36,209 nucleotides of DNA, from assembly GCA_036501845.1 (NCBI GenBank), contig DASXZO010000049.1:1-36209 (forward strand). Reading direction: 5' to 3'. Below the pieces are notes generated by a model. That model ran no database searches, was not told where the DNA came from, and worked only from the letters and a program-made list of their open reading frames with translations. This stretch comes from JBBREP01 sp036501845 (GTDB taxonomy: Bacteria > Actinomycetota > Acidimicrobiia > IMCC26256 > PALSA-610). This document shows, piece after piece, positions 1 to 10,518 of the stretch (the stretch's first letter is position 1; every line of letters starts with the position of its first letter). A program made the position numbers and the translations under genes.

Positions 1-346
1 GGCCGACGCACTGACTGTGCCGTGGCTGATCGGCGTCGCCCGCCACAAGCTCGTCGACCGTTTCCGTCGAGCCGACCGTGAACAGCGCAAGCTCGCGATG
101 GTGCACGCTGCCGACGCGGACGACATCGACGACAGTGGTGACGCGGTCGATCGCGAACTGTTGTTCGGCGCAATCCATCGTTTGCCGCCGCTCCAACGGG
201 CTGCAGTCGCGCTGCGGTACGTCGACGACCTGCCGGTCCACGAGGTCGCGCGGCTGCTCGACCGCAGCGTCGCGGCCACCGACTCACTGCTGCGTCGCGC
301 TCGCACCGCGCTGCGCGCGCTCATCGAGGAAGCCGAACTGCAATGA
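1..346 (+). CDS. ECF-family RNA polymerase sigma factor, 5' end cut off by window edge
   Basis: The reading frame is open from the first bases of the window, so the gene starts upstream. What remains covers the end of region 2 (PWLIGVARHKLVDRFRR, typical of ECF sigma factors) and a complete region 4 (LPPLQRAAVALRYVDDLPVHE followed by the helix-turn-helix stretch EVARLLDRSVAATDSLLRRAR). The protein would direct RNA polymerase to a small regulon. Its stop codon overlaps the start of the next gene in an ATGA at 343-346, so the two are almost certainly co-translated. That makes the downstream membrane protein its likely regulator. Family assignment is secure; the ECF subgroup and targets cannot be read from this fragment. 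Confidence 0.88.
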   Translation, partial: ADALTVPWLIGVARHKLVDRFRRADREQRKLAMVHAADADDIDDSGDAVDRELLFGAIHRLPPLQRAAVALRYVDDLPVHEVARLLDRSVAATDSLLRRARTALRALIEEAELQ

Positions 347-1851
347 ACGAAGAAACGCTGCGCGACGCGTTGCGAGACGCGCCCGTGCTCACGCTCGACA
401 GCAAGTTCGCCGAAGACCTCGAATATCGGCTGCGTAACGCTGCCGCGGCAGCGCCCGTCGCGGAACTTGAACTGGCGCGGCAGCGACACCGCCCGAGCCA
501 CATTGCGTTGATCGCTACGGCCGCGATTGCTGTGCTCGCCATCGCAACGGCGCTGGCGTGGGAGCGGCACAACCGGCACGTGCACCCCACGTTTCCAATC
601 GACCGGTTGCGGTACCACGCCGAAGGTGTCTTCTACACGGGCAGCGCGTCGACGACGCGCGACGATTCGTCCGTCGACCCGATTTCCGGTGCGGCCAGCT
701 TCTTGAGCCAGACACCGCGACCGGTGAAGGACGGCGGAACCCGCACCTACGCGAGGCTCTTCGCAGACGGGCGCGTGTACCAGGCCGTCGGCGACTGGAC
801 GCACGAGCACGGTTGGCCAACCGACGCGCGTCTGGCGCTACTGCGCGGCAAGGATTGGGTGGACCAAGGAACCGGCACGATCCCAGCGGTGAGCCTCGCC
901 GAGCTCCCAGTGCGTTGGCAGCACGAGCGCCTCGCGCATGACCGGCACGTTCGCCGCGTCGGTCCGGCGACGGTGCGCGGGATCGCCACGGTGCGGTACC
1001 GCGTCATCGACCCGACGGCGTCGGCCACAGGTCCGATGGAGGTGTGGGTGGACGATCGCGATCGCGTGGTGCACATGGAGTTGCACCTTTCGGGCCAGAT
1101 CTCGCTCGTGTACGACTACAAGGACTTCGGTGCAGCGCCACCCGAACAGGCACCGAATTCAGCAACAGTCGTGTCGGTTCGCGTGCTCGACAATCCGACG
1201 CTTTGCAACGCGCGTCCCCTCGAAGCAGATCTCGTCACGTCGTGCCGAGTGCATCCCGGCATTGCGACCAGTGGTTATCGATACACGCAGACGTGGCACC
1301 AGGTGGCGCTCGACGGCGGCTTCACGCCTGTGAGCGCTCGTACCGACGCGCTCGTCGACGCGACGCGCATGGACGCGCGGCTCACGCGGACAGACAGCGA
1401 TCGGCCTGGCATCACGACGCAAGGTGAACTCGTGAATGATCAGCGATACGGCTCCGGAATTACCGAAGCGCAGATGACGTTCTCACTCGGCGCACTTGTC
1501 GACGGTTCGCCGTTCATCGGCACATTCGACGTGATCGACGGGCTCCGACACGCTGGGTTGTCAGGGAAGCAGGTCAGCCACGACACGATCCGCGGCATAC
1601 ACACAACGCATTACCGAGGCGAGCACACCGTGGGCCCGTCCGACACCGCGGGTGGCCGAGGTGAGCATCTGACCTTCGACGTGTGGGTCGATGCCAAGGG
1701 CCACGTCGTGCGCATGGTGATCACCGAGGACGTTCCCGCCGACGCTGGCGCGCACGTCCACCCGCAGCACAACACCGACGCGTTTGACTTCTTCGACTAC
1801 GGGATCCACCCCACCATCAAGGCACCGAAGGCGACCAGCACTGGTCGCTGA
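343..1851 (+). CDS. Membrane-anchored protein with duplicated extracytoplasmic domain, candidate anti-sigma factor
   Basis: A 502-residue protein starting at the ATG of an ATGA overlap with the ECF sigma gene. Residues 1-52 are cytoplasmic and contain no Cys and no HxxxCxxC motif, so this is not a classical zinc anti-sigma domain. Residues about 54-72 form one membrane helix (HIALIATAAIAVLAIATAL). The rest is outside and contains two related units: one has VRGIATVRYRV then MEVWVDDRDRVVHME (near 234), the other has IRGIHTTHYRG then FDVWVDAKGHVVRM (near 447). The pattern resembles LolA/LppX-like beta-sheet lipoproteins, but that is only a structural guess. Position and topology suggest it holds the sigma factor until an external signal is sensed. 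Two related genes lie at 1893-2736 and 7964-8938. Confidence 0.7.
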   Translation: MNEETLRDALRDAPVLTLDSKFAEDLEYRLRNAAAAAPVAELELARQRHRPSHIALIATAAIAVLAIATALAWERHNRHVHPTFPIDRLRYHAEGVFYTGSASTTRDDSSVDPISGAASFLSQTPRPVKDGGTRTYARLFADGRVYQAVGDWTHEHGWPTDARLALLRGKDWVDQGTGTIPAVSLAELPVRWQHERLAHDRHVRRVGPATVRGIATVRYRVIDPTASATGPMEVWVDDRDRVVHMELHLSGQISLVYDYKDFGAAPPEQAPNSATVVSVRVLDNPTLCNARPLEADLVTSCRVHPGIATSGYRYTQTWHQVALDGGFTPVSARTDALVDATRMDARLTRTDSDRPGITTQGELVNDQRYGSGITEAQMTFSLGALVDGSPFIGTFDVIDGLRHAGLSGKQVSHDTIRGIHTTHYRGEHTVGPSDTAGGRGEHLTFDVWVDAKGHVVRMVITEDVPADAGAHVHPQHNTDAFDFFDYGIHPTIKAPKATSTGR

Positions 1852-1892
1852 GCGCACGTAGCGTTCCCGCCGTGGGAGGCGGACGGCGCGTC

Positions 1893-2736
1893 ATGGTTGT
1901 GTTGCTCATGGCGTCGACCACGGCGGCGTGCAGCGGCTCGAGCGGTGCCACCGGAGCGAACGCGCAACTACCGGTCGCTACGTTCGACGCCAAAGCGCCG
2001 TACCGGTTCACCACGACGGGCCGATCGGGCCAGGTCAACCCCGCAGCAAGGTCTATTACGACAGTTCCGTCTCCGAGGGCGAGGCCGTACCGCCACAGCG
2101 ATGGCGTCACGGACCGCACGACAGCTCACACGCAGCCTCGGTCGCGGCGTCGACCTGTTTGCCGACGGTATCGACTACACGAGCGTCGAGAGTTGGCGAA
2201 CGACAAACCTTCCGCCCAATGTCGTGCAGCGCAGGATGCTCGCGAACAAGCACTGGGTAGCGCTCGGACCGGCGGGCCCGCCCGGAACAACCCGGTTCTC
2301 CGTCGATGCGATCTTCGACGGGTCACCATTCACCGCAAGTTTCGACGTGCTCGCAGGACTCCGGGCCGCGCACTTCGCGATCCGCAGAGTCGGCGCCACG
2401 GCAGTGCGTGGCGCAGCGACCACCGAATACCGCGCGACGGGAAGCGCGCAGGAGCACGACTTCAACGTCACGCGTCTGGCACCCGCCGTGATCGAAGTGT
2501 GGGTCGACAGGACAGGACGCACTCGACGCATCCACGCAGTGGTCCACTACCCGGCGAGCAGCGATGACCCGCCGTCGATCGACGAGTTCACGACCGAGTT
2601 CTACGACGTCGGTGCGCCGTTGCACATCGCGACGCCGAACGCTGACGACATCGTGAACGGTCGCGCGCTCTCACGGGCCTTCATGTGCCAGCCGCTGCCG
2701 ACGAAACCGCCGAAAGCAACGCCCGACTGTCGCTGA
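1893..2736 (+). pseudogene. Frameshifted lipoprotein paralogue of the upstream sensor protein
   Basis: The start region in frame 3 encodes a lipoprotein signal (MVVLLMASTTAAC, lipobox cysteine followed by SGSSG). A GTG at 1872 would add an RR-containing n-region. The frame then appears to move to frame 2 (KVYYDSSVSEGE, from about 2048) and again to frame 1 before LFADGIDYTSVESW (about 2153). From there it stays open to the TGA at 2736. LFADGIDY matches LFADGRVY in the 502-residue neighbour, and DGSPFTASFDVLAGLR matches DGSPFIGTFDVIDGLR, so the segments belong to one ancestral protein. Two frameshifts in about 120 bases mean a decayed gene or sequencing errors. The C-terminal part has the family signature VIEVWVDRTGRTRRI. 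Function unknown. Confidence 0.6.
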
Positions 2737-2742
2737 ACCCGT

Positions 2743-2791
2743 GTTCTGGGTGCAAAACACCCGCCGGAGCGGGGGTGATGTCACCCAGAAC
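2743..2791. terminator. Nested inverted repeat between convergent genes
   Basis: GTTCTGGGTG (2743-2752) pairs perfectly with CACCCAGAAC (2782-2791). Inside is a second hairpin, CACCCGC (2758-2764) with GCGGGGGTG (2769-2777), with a small bulge. It lies between the lipoprotein stop (2736) and the clpC stop (2801), which face each other, so it is placed to end transcription from both sides. There is no clear U-run on either strand, so intrinsic termination is inferred from structure and position only. Confidence 0.5.
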
Positions 2792-2800
2792 GCAGGAAAA

Positions 2801-5311
<2,511 letters not shown>

Positions 5312-5354
5312 GATGGACAACCCTTCCTCGCCGCCAGGGAGCGGCTCGTCGAAA

Positions 5355-5360
5355 ATCTTA
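5355..5360 (-). promoter_or_regulatory. Candidate -10 element of clpC promoter
   Basis: On the minus strand the gap upstream of clpC contains GATAAGATTTT, whose TAAGAT fits the actinobacterial -10 pattern TANNNT. Transcription would start about 37 bases before the GTG, leaving room for the GAGGAAGGG ribosome site. No convincing -35 hexamer is visible at 16-18 bases, and I saw no HAIR/HspR-type operator. Confidence 0.3.
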
Positions 5361-5478
5361 TCGGCCGGTCCAGATCGGGCTTTCGCGTGGACCGCCTCAC
5401 CAGGATCTTTCCCACCTGGCGGGTGAACACGCTCCGCAGCCGCCCGGGGCTGCCTGGATGGAGGTACAGCGCCGGCCC

Positions 5479-5500
5479 AGGGCCGGAAATTCCCGGCCCT
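5479..5500 (-). terminator. Hairpin just after rtcB stop
   Basis: A perfect 8-bp stem: AGGGCCGG (5479-5486), loop of six, CCGGCCCT (5493-5500). It begins four bases beyond the rtcB TAG (5505-5507) and lies upstream of the clpC promoter region. It is well placed to separate rtcB from clpC transcription, although no U-tract follows. Confidence 0.5.
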
Positions 5501-5504
5501 GCCA

Positions 5505-6674
5505 CTACCGAACGCCCTTGTAGTTGAGGACCGCGGTGAGGCGGTGCACCGGCTCGACCAGATCGGCCTGGTCGGACATCACCGTCTGAAGGTCCTTGTA
5601 GGCGTCAGGATGCTCGTCGACGAGCGCTCGGGCCGCGCTCGACTGCCAGGTCTTGCCGTGCATGCGCGCCACGAGCGACTCGGGCGTGAGCGTCTTGCGT
5701 GCCGCCGTGCGCGACAGACGACGACCCGCGCCGTGCGAGCACGACTCGAACGACGCCGGGTTGCCAAGACCGCGCACGATGAAGCTGCCCGTGGCCATCG
5801 AGCCCGGAATCACGCCCAACTCACCCCGCTTCGCCGAAGTGGCGCCCTTGCGCGTGATCCACAGCTCGCGCCCGCCGTGACGCTCGAGCGCGGCGTAGTT
5901 GTGATGGATGTTCACCGTCTCGGTGGGCGTGAGCGGATGATCGAGCACCGACGCCAACACCGCCATCGCCGACTCGAGCATCTGGGCACGGTTCGCTGCG
6001 GCGTACGACTGCGCCCAGAGCATGTCGGCGATGTACGCGTCGAACTCCGGCGTGCCCTGCGTGAGGTACGCGAGGTCGCGGTCTTCGAGCGGGTGCTCGA
6101 ACACGAGACGGCGTGTGCTCTCGATGTGGCGCTGCGCGAGGCGGTTCCCGATGCCACGCGAGCCCGAGTGCAGCATCACCCATACGGCGTCGCGCTCGTC
6201 GGTGCACAGCTCGAGGAAGTGGTTTCCCGAGCCGAGCGAACCGAACTGGCGGCGCGCGTTGTGCAGCTCCTTCTGCGACAAGCCCGACGCCGGCGGATGC
6301 GCGGCGATCCAGGCCGCGCCGCGGTCGTGCACCGCATGACCCTGCCCGACGCCGGCGGGAACCGCGCGCGCAATGCCGTCGAGCGCGGAGTCGAGCGAGT
6401 CGGGCAGCTGCGACGCGGTGATACCGACGTTCGTCGCGATCACGCCGCAGCCAAGGTCGACACCGCAGGCGGCCGGAATGATCGCTCCCTCGGTGGCGAT
6501 CACCGAGCCGATCGTGGTTCCCTTGCCCAGATGCGCGTCGGGCATGAGCGCGAGGTGTCCGTGGATGATCGGCAGGCGGGCCGTACGCGCGGCCTGCTCC
6601 ACCGTGTTGTCGTCGAGCTGCGACGCCCACGACAGGACGCGGGGTGCGATCTCGGCGGGGTGGTTCGTGTTCAT
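5505..6674 (-). CDS. rtcB: RNA-splicing ligase RtcB
   Basis: GTP- and Mn-dependent ligase that joins RNA 2',3'-cyclic phosphate (or 3'-phosphate) ends to 5'-OH ends, used in RNA repair. Visible motifs: PDAHLGKG (45-52), the metal-binding CGVDLGCG with Asp73 and Cys76, GSGNHFLEL (148-156), HSGSRGIGN (169-177), HHNYAALERHGG (257-268), and the GMP-accepting histidine His314 in SCSHGAGR. Length 389 fits the short actinobacterial form. The ATG at 6674 is preceded by AAGGAG (6684-6689). No archease, rtcA or rtcR lies nearby, so regulation may act at the RNA level through the unusual leader upstream. Confidence 0.96.
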   Translation of the reverse strand: MNTNHPAEIAPRVLSWASQLDDNTVEQAARTARLPIIHGHLALMPDAHLGKGTTIGSVIATEGAIIPAACGVDLGCGVIATNVGITASQLPDSLDSALDGIARAVPAGVGQGHAVHDRGAAWIAAHPPASGLSQKELHNARRQFGSLGSGNHFLELCTDERDAVWVMLHSGSRGIGNRLAQRHIESTRRLVFEHPLEDRDLAYLTQGTPEFDAYIADMLWAQSYAAANRAQMLESAMAVLASVLDHPLTPTETVNIHHNYAALERHGGRELWITRKGATSAKRGELGVIPGSMATGSFIVRGLGNPASFESCSHGAGRRLSRTAARKTLTPESLVARMHGKTWQSSAARALVDEHPDAYKDLQTVMSDQADLVEPVHRLTAVLNYKGVR

Positions 6675-6689
6675 CGTGACGTGCTCCTT

Positions 6690-6791
6690 GCCGCGGATGT
6701 CGCGGCGCTCGCTCGCCGCCGGTGCACGCGACGCGCGGCACGCGGACGGCCCGGTACGGCCTCCTCAGTGAGGTTTCGGTTCCTCGTACCG
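6690..6791 (-). promoter_or_regulatory. Structured 5' leader of rtcB
   Basis: Two hairpin regions precede rtcB. The proximal one, GCCGCG (6690-6695) with CGCGGC (6701-6706), touches the ribosome site at 6684-6689. The distal one has perfect 7-bp arms, 6752-6758 (CGGTACG) with 6785-6791 (CGTACCG). Inside it, GAGG at 6770-6773 can pair either with CCTC at 6763-6766 or with CCTC at 6782-6785, giving two exclusive folds. The rest of the 275-base divergent gap (6675-6949) shows nothing else I can support beyond the ribosome site of the plus-strand gene. A cis-regulatory RNA or attenuator is inferred; a free small RNA is also possible. Confidence 0.4.
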
Positions 6792-6949
6792 TGTGCGTTG
6801 CCGGAATGTCACGCCATCAGCGTACGGACATCGAGCCCGCACGACGGGTGGATTTTCGGCCGAGAGGTGGCGGTAGTTCGTCCCCGGGTAGCGTCGCTCT
6901 CCACACACGGTGAGCGGAACGAACACAGCGAACACGAGGTAGAGAACGC

Positions 6950-7924
6950 GTGAGCATCCTCGACGACATCGGGATCGCGTCGCTCGCACCCGATCTACGC
7001 CGGGTCGAGACTCGACTGTCCGAGTCGATCTCCGTCGACGACCGTTTCCTGGGCGATGCCGCGGGTCACCTCCTCTCGGCGGGCGGCAAGCGATTCCGTC
7101 CGGTCGTCACCTTGTGCGCGGCCTATGCCGCAAAGGGCGACGCGTCTGCCCACGCCGACGCGGTCACGGGCGCGGCCTGCGTGGAGCTCGTGCACCTTGG
7201 TTCGCTCTACCACGACGACGTCATCGACGAAGCCGAGACGCGTCGCGGCGTGCCCAGCGTGAACGCGCGCTGGTCGAACATCGTGGCGATCCTCTCCGGC
7301 GACTTTCTGCTCGCGCAGGCATCGGTGCTCGCCGCTTCGCTCGGCGCCGAAGTGGCCGGGTTGATCGGCGCGACGATTGGTGAGCTCTGCCGCGGTGAAG
7401 TGCTGCAGTTGCAGTACCTCCACAACGCGCAGCGCGAAGTGGACAGCTACTTCTCGTCGATCGCGGGGAAGACTGCCGAGCTGTTCGCCACCGCCGCGCG
7501 CGTCGGCGGCCTGGTGAGCAGCGTGGAGAACGCCACCCTCGAAGCGCTCACCACGTTCGGTCGCCATTTGGGCATGTGCTTCCAGCTCGTCGACGACGTG
7601 CTCGACCTCACCGCCGATGCCGAGACGCTCGGCAAGCCCACCGGCAACGACCTGCACGAGGGCGTGTACACGTTGCCCGTGATCCTCGCCGCCGCGGAGC
7701 AGCCTGAGCTCGCCGGCCTGCTCGGCCGGGCGCTCGACTGGCCCGACGTCGAACGCGCTCGCTCGCTGGTTGTCGAAAGCGGCGCGGTCGAGGCGACGAT
7801 GGACATTGCCCACACGCACGCCCGATCCGCGGCCGCCGCGCTCGAAGAGGCGGAGCATCTCGACCGCACCGTGTGCACACAATTGGCCGACCTCGTAGAG
7901 AACCTCGTCACTCGAGCCAGCTGA
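6950..7924 (+). CDS. Polyprenyl diphosphate synthase (trans-isoprenyl diphosphate synthase)
   Basis: Condenses isopentenyl diphosphate units onto an allylic primer to make the long isoprenoid chain used for menaquinone or a related lipid. Both aspartate-rich motifs are present: DDVID at 89-93 and DDVLD at 215-219. So are the GGKRFRP substrate loop (45-51) and GDFLLAQA (117-124). The GTG start at 6950 has GAGG about 10 bases upstream. Length 324 residues is typical. Small residues before the first motif are compatible with a long-chain (hepta- to octaprenyl) product, but chain length cannot be fixed by eye. It is divergent from rtcB and is followed after 39 bases by an unrelated membrane protein gene. 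Confidence 0.92.
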   Translation: MSILDDIGIASLAPDLRRVETRLSESISVDDRFLGDAAGHLLSAGGKRFRPVVTLCAAYAAKGDASAHADAVTGAACVELVHLGSLYHDDVIDEAETRRGVPSVNARWSNIVAILSGDFLLAQASVLAASLGAEVAGLIGATIGELCRGEVLQLQYLHNAQREVDSYFSSIAGKTAELFATAARVGGLVSSVENATLEALTTFGRHLGMCFQLVDDVLDLTADAETLGKPTGNDLHEGVYTLPVILAAAEQPELAGLLGRALDWPDVERARSLVVESGAVEATMDIAHTHARSAAAALEEAEHLDRTVCTQLADLVENLVTRAS

Positions 7925-7963
7925 ACCAGTGTGCGGCGCCCCGCCGCGTGCCAAGCTCGCGCC

Positions 7964-8938
7964 GTGGGTGACGTACCGATCGCGCCGCTGACAACTGAAC
8001 AACCCGCACCGCGGCGTTCGCGTCGTCGAGTGACCGTCGCCGGCGGGCTCGTTGTGGTGATCGCGATCGGGGCCGTGTTCGTGGCGCGTGGTTCCAATGG
8101 CGGGAGCGGCCGGCACAAGGCGGTGCGGATCGACCTTGCCGCCGTCGCGAAGGCTTCGGCGGAGTCGGTGCACATTCACCTAGTCGGCTCCGGCGTGGAG
8201 GGCGAGACGTTCGTCGGCGATGGCTTGATCGACCCGCGCACGTCGACGATCGACGTCACGGCGCTCGATACGTTCAACGGCCACACCTCGCATCAACGCA
8301 TCCTGACCCTGGATCACGTGTCGTACTTTGATCCCCACTCCCTGATCGACGTGCCCGATAGCGGATTCCGCGAACCGACCGACGCGCAGTTGAGCGCGTT
8401 CATGCACGGTCGTCACTGGGTGAGCGATGGGCCTGTGCGCCGACGCACCTCGGTGACGACCGATCCCGTGAACGAGCAGACCCTGGGCGATGTCGGGGCC
8501 CTGAGCCTCTTTGGTGGCAACGTGGCGGCCTCCCTCGCGCAGCTTGCCAAGGCGGGCGTGAAGGTGGCCGACCTCGGACGGGGAACCATCGACGGAGCCA
8601 GCGTGGAACATTGGCGCGTCCGGTATAGCGACCACGACCTGTTCACACACGACACTGACCCGCCCGCCGACGAGCAAGTAACGACCCTTGACCTTTGGGT
8701 CGACTCCACGAATCACGAACGTCGCGCGGTCGTCTCGAGACCTGCAGTACACAACGCCGACGAGGACGAGCCTGTGTATCAAATGGCGACAACGTTCACC
8801 GACTACGGCGTCGCGGTGCACGTACGCGCGCCCGCAGCACACGACGTCGTGTCGTTCACAGCTTTCGAGAACTGGCTGCGCGATCACCAGACGCTGCTCC
8901 CAGGCGGTCCCAGCGCACCCGGTTCGCTTGCGGGCTGA
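7964..8938 (+). CDS. Membrane-anchored extracytoplasmic protein, third member of the local sensor-domain family
   Basis: A 324-residue protein if started at the GTG at 7964; an in-frame GTG at 7931 would add 11 residues. No strong ribosome site separates the two. The N-terminus is Arg-rich (RRSRRR), followed by one membrane helix (VTVAGGLVVVIAIGAVFVA) and a large external part. Its C-terminal half carries IDGASVEHWRVRY, TTLDLWVDSTNHERRAVV and TFTDYGVAVHVRAP. These align with VRGAATTEYRA, VIEVWVDRTGRTRRI and EFYDVGAPLHIATP of the broken gene at 1893-2736. A LolA/LppX-like lipid- or ligand-binding fold is a guess. It faces the alpha/beta hydrolase gene, with ten bases between stops. Role unknown. 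Confidence 0.75.
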   Translation: MGDVPIAPLTTEQPAPRRSRRRVTVAGGLVVVIAIGAVFVARGSNGGSGRHKAVRIDLAAVAKASAESVHIHLVGSGVEGETFVGDGLIDPRTSTIDVTALDTFNGHTSHQRILTLDHVSYFDPHSLIDVPDSGFREPTDAQLSAFMHGRHWVSDGPVRRRTSVTTDPVNEQTLGDVGALSLFGGNVAASLAQLAKAGVKVADLGRGTIDGASVEHWRVRYSDHDLFTHDTDPPADEQVTTLDLWVDSTNHERRAVVSRPAVHNADEDEPVYQMATTFTDYGVAVHVRAPAAHDVVSFTAFENWLRDHQTLLPGGPSAPGSLAG

Positions 8939-8948
8939 CGAACTGACC

Positions 8949-9800
8949 TCAGGCGCAGGTTGATTCGGTCGCGGCCGACGCGCTGTCGGCTGCTGCGTCG
9001 ACTTCGTCGATGAAGGCCGAGACCGCGTCGTTGAACGCGATCGGGGTTTCGGCCATGAGACCGTGCGCCGCGCCCGACAGCAACACGAGCTGTGACGTGG
9101 CGATCAGCTCGTGCAACTCTTCGGCGTCGCCCACGGGCGTCAGCGAGTCTTGCGTCCCCGTGATCACCAGCGTGGGCGCCGTGATCAGGTGCAGCTCGTC
9201 GCGCATCGAGTCGCTCATGTCGAGGATCGCACGCACCTGCGCCACGAACGCCTGCGGCTTGGTCTGCAGCACGAGTGGGCCGAGGATGTTGATCAGCGAG
9301 CCGAAGCGCCGCTGCAAACGTTGGCCGATCAGCCAGTTCAAGCCCTCACTGCTCACGAGGGCGCGCATGCCGTGCACCGACACGTCGTTCGCCCATTCAG
9401 TGAGCAGCTCACGCCGCCACTGGTGGTGGCGGCACGCGGTGCACGCGAGCACGAGCGAACGCACACGTTCGGGATACGTGACCCCGATGATCTGCGCGAT
9501 CACGCCGCCCATCGACGCGCCGATCACATGCGCCGACTCGATGCCGGCGGCGTCGAGACAAGCCATGGCGTCCTGGGCCATCACCATCAGGTCGTAGGGC
9601 CCCGGCGGAACGTCGGAGCGACCGACGCCCCGATTGTCGAACAGCACGAGACGGTGACGCCTACCAAAGCGATGGCGTTGCAACGCCCATCCGCGCGAAT
9701 CGACTCCGAGACCCTGGATCAGCAGCACCGGAGTGCCGTCGCGCGCTCCAGTGACGTCGTAGTGAAGACGGGTGCCGTCGGGCGCGATCGCCACTGACAT
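8949..9800 (-). CDS. Alpha/beta hydrolase
   Basis: A 283-residue alpha/beta-hydrolase fold protein. The nucleophile elbow is GASMGG with Ser96, the oxyanion region is LIQGLGVDSRGW (28-39), the acid is in GTQDSLTPV and the base in GAAHGL near the C-terminus, so the catalytic triad is complete. FDNRGVGRSD (54-63) is typical of this superfamily. The frame extends far upstream, but the ATG at 9800 gives the usual start SVAIAPDGTRLHY. It is the last gene of the folB-to-hydrolase run, 44 bases after the acyltransferase-like gene. An esterase or lactonase is likely. The substrate cannot be inferred, though its position after two lipid/sugar-type proteins suggests a cell-envelope or lipid link. Confidence 0.9.
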   Translation of the reverse strand: MSVAIAPDGTRLHYDVTGARDGTPVLLIQGLGVDSRGWALQRHRFGRRHRLVLFDNRGVGRSDVPPGPYDLMVMAQDAMACLDAAGIESAHVIGASMGGVIAQIIGVTYPERVRSLVLACTACRHHQWRRELLTEWANDVSVHGMRALVSSEGLNWLIGQRLQRRFGSLINILGPLVLQTKPQAFVAQVRAILDMSDSMRDELHLITAPTLVITGTQDSLTPVGDAEELHELIATSQLVLLSGAAHGLMAETPIAFNDAVSAFIDEVDAAADSASAATESTCA

Positions 9801-9844
9801 TCGTGGCACGTTACCGACGCGGCGCCGCAGCGCCCGGCTTTGCC

Positions 9845-10516
9845 CTACAAGAGGTTGTCGACCGCGCGCCGGACGGCTTCGCCGAGCTCCGCGGCACCGA
9901 GCGGATCGCCGGGCGGAACGTTGGGATCGAGTTGCACCGGCGCACCCACGCGCACGCGCCACGGAGCGATGGCCGTGCCCAACGGTCCGCCCGGGCGCAC
10001 CGCGACGGGTACCACCGCGAACTCCATGATCGACTGCAACAGCTCGAGGGGCGGGGTGCCGGCCCGCCCGCGCAACCAGGTTGACGCCATCGGCACGATC
10101 ACGAGGTTGCCCGACGTGAGTGCGGCGTGGACGTCGTCGGCGCCCGAAGAGATCGCGCCGAAGCGGCGCAACGCGGTGCCGACGAAGGCAACGGGCGGCG
10201 CGCCTGCGACGCGAGCGCGACGACCGGTCTCGCGAACGACGGCCACCGACAGCGCGGTGGGCTCGACCACTCCGAGGCCGCGGTTCATCATCAACACGGC
10301 GGGGCCGACACGCGGGATGTGGTCGCCGCCGCTCACATCGACGCGCACGACCTTCTCGAGCACCGGAGCGCAGAGATCGGAGAGCTGCGGGTCGAGACCG
10401 AAGGGATCGAGCGCGAAGCGACCCGCGACCCGGCGCCGCACGAATGTGGGGAGCGACGGCGCCGCGTGCACGCGATCCGAATCGAGCCCGAACGTGTCGT
10501 CGAACAAGACCGACAT
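9845..10516 (-). CDS. PlsC-like acyltransferase-fold protein with degenerate active site
   Basis: A 223-residue protein with the layout of 1-acylglycerol-3-phosphate acyltransferases: VSGGDHIPRVGPAVLMMN, then a hydrophobic helix, FVGTALRRFGAIS, and LVIVPMAS, ending in PWRVRVGAPVQLD. The expected catalytic NHxxxxD is NRGLGVVEP here: His is replaced by Arg79, and the only acidic residue, Glu85, is one position late. The PEG-type substrate motif is PMAS. It may therefore be inactive, bind a partner, or use altered chemistry. The ATG at 10516 lies two bases after the TAA of the SDR gene, so they are surely co-translated. An SDR/acyltransferase pair (galE2-Rv0502 type) is known in mycobacteria. 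Confidence 0.7.
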   Translation of the reverse strand: MSVLFDDTFGLDSDRVHAAPSLPTFVRRRVAGRFALDPFGLDPQLSDLCAPVLEKVVRVDVSGGDHIPRVGPAVLMMNRGLGVVEPTALSVAVVRETGRRARVAGAPPVAFVGTALRRFGAISSGADDVHAALTSGNLVIVPMASTWLRGRAGTPPLELLQSIMEFAVVPVAVRPGGPLGTAIAPWRVRVGAPVQLDPNVPPGDPLGAAELGEAVRRAVDNLL

Positions 10517-10518
10517 GG

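Noticed and set aside
6675..6949. A tRNA or tRNA-like gene in the rtcB upstream gap
   Set aside because: No T-arm GTTCRANTC box, no anticodon arm of the right spacing and no 7-bp acceptor with a CCA end could be fitted; only the leader hairpins are supported.
5544..6953. 469-codon plus-strand frame opposite rtcB
   Set aside because: Arg-rich, motif-free shadow of rtcB, whose own frame carries every family motif.
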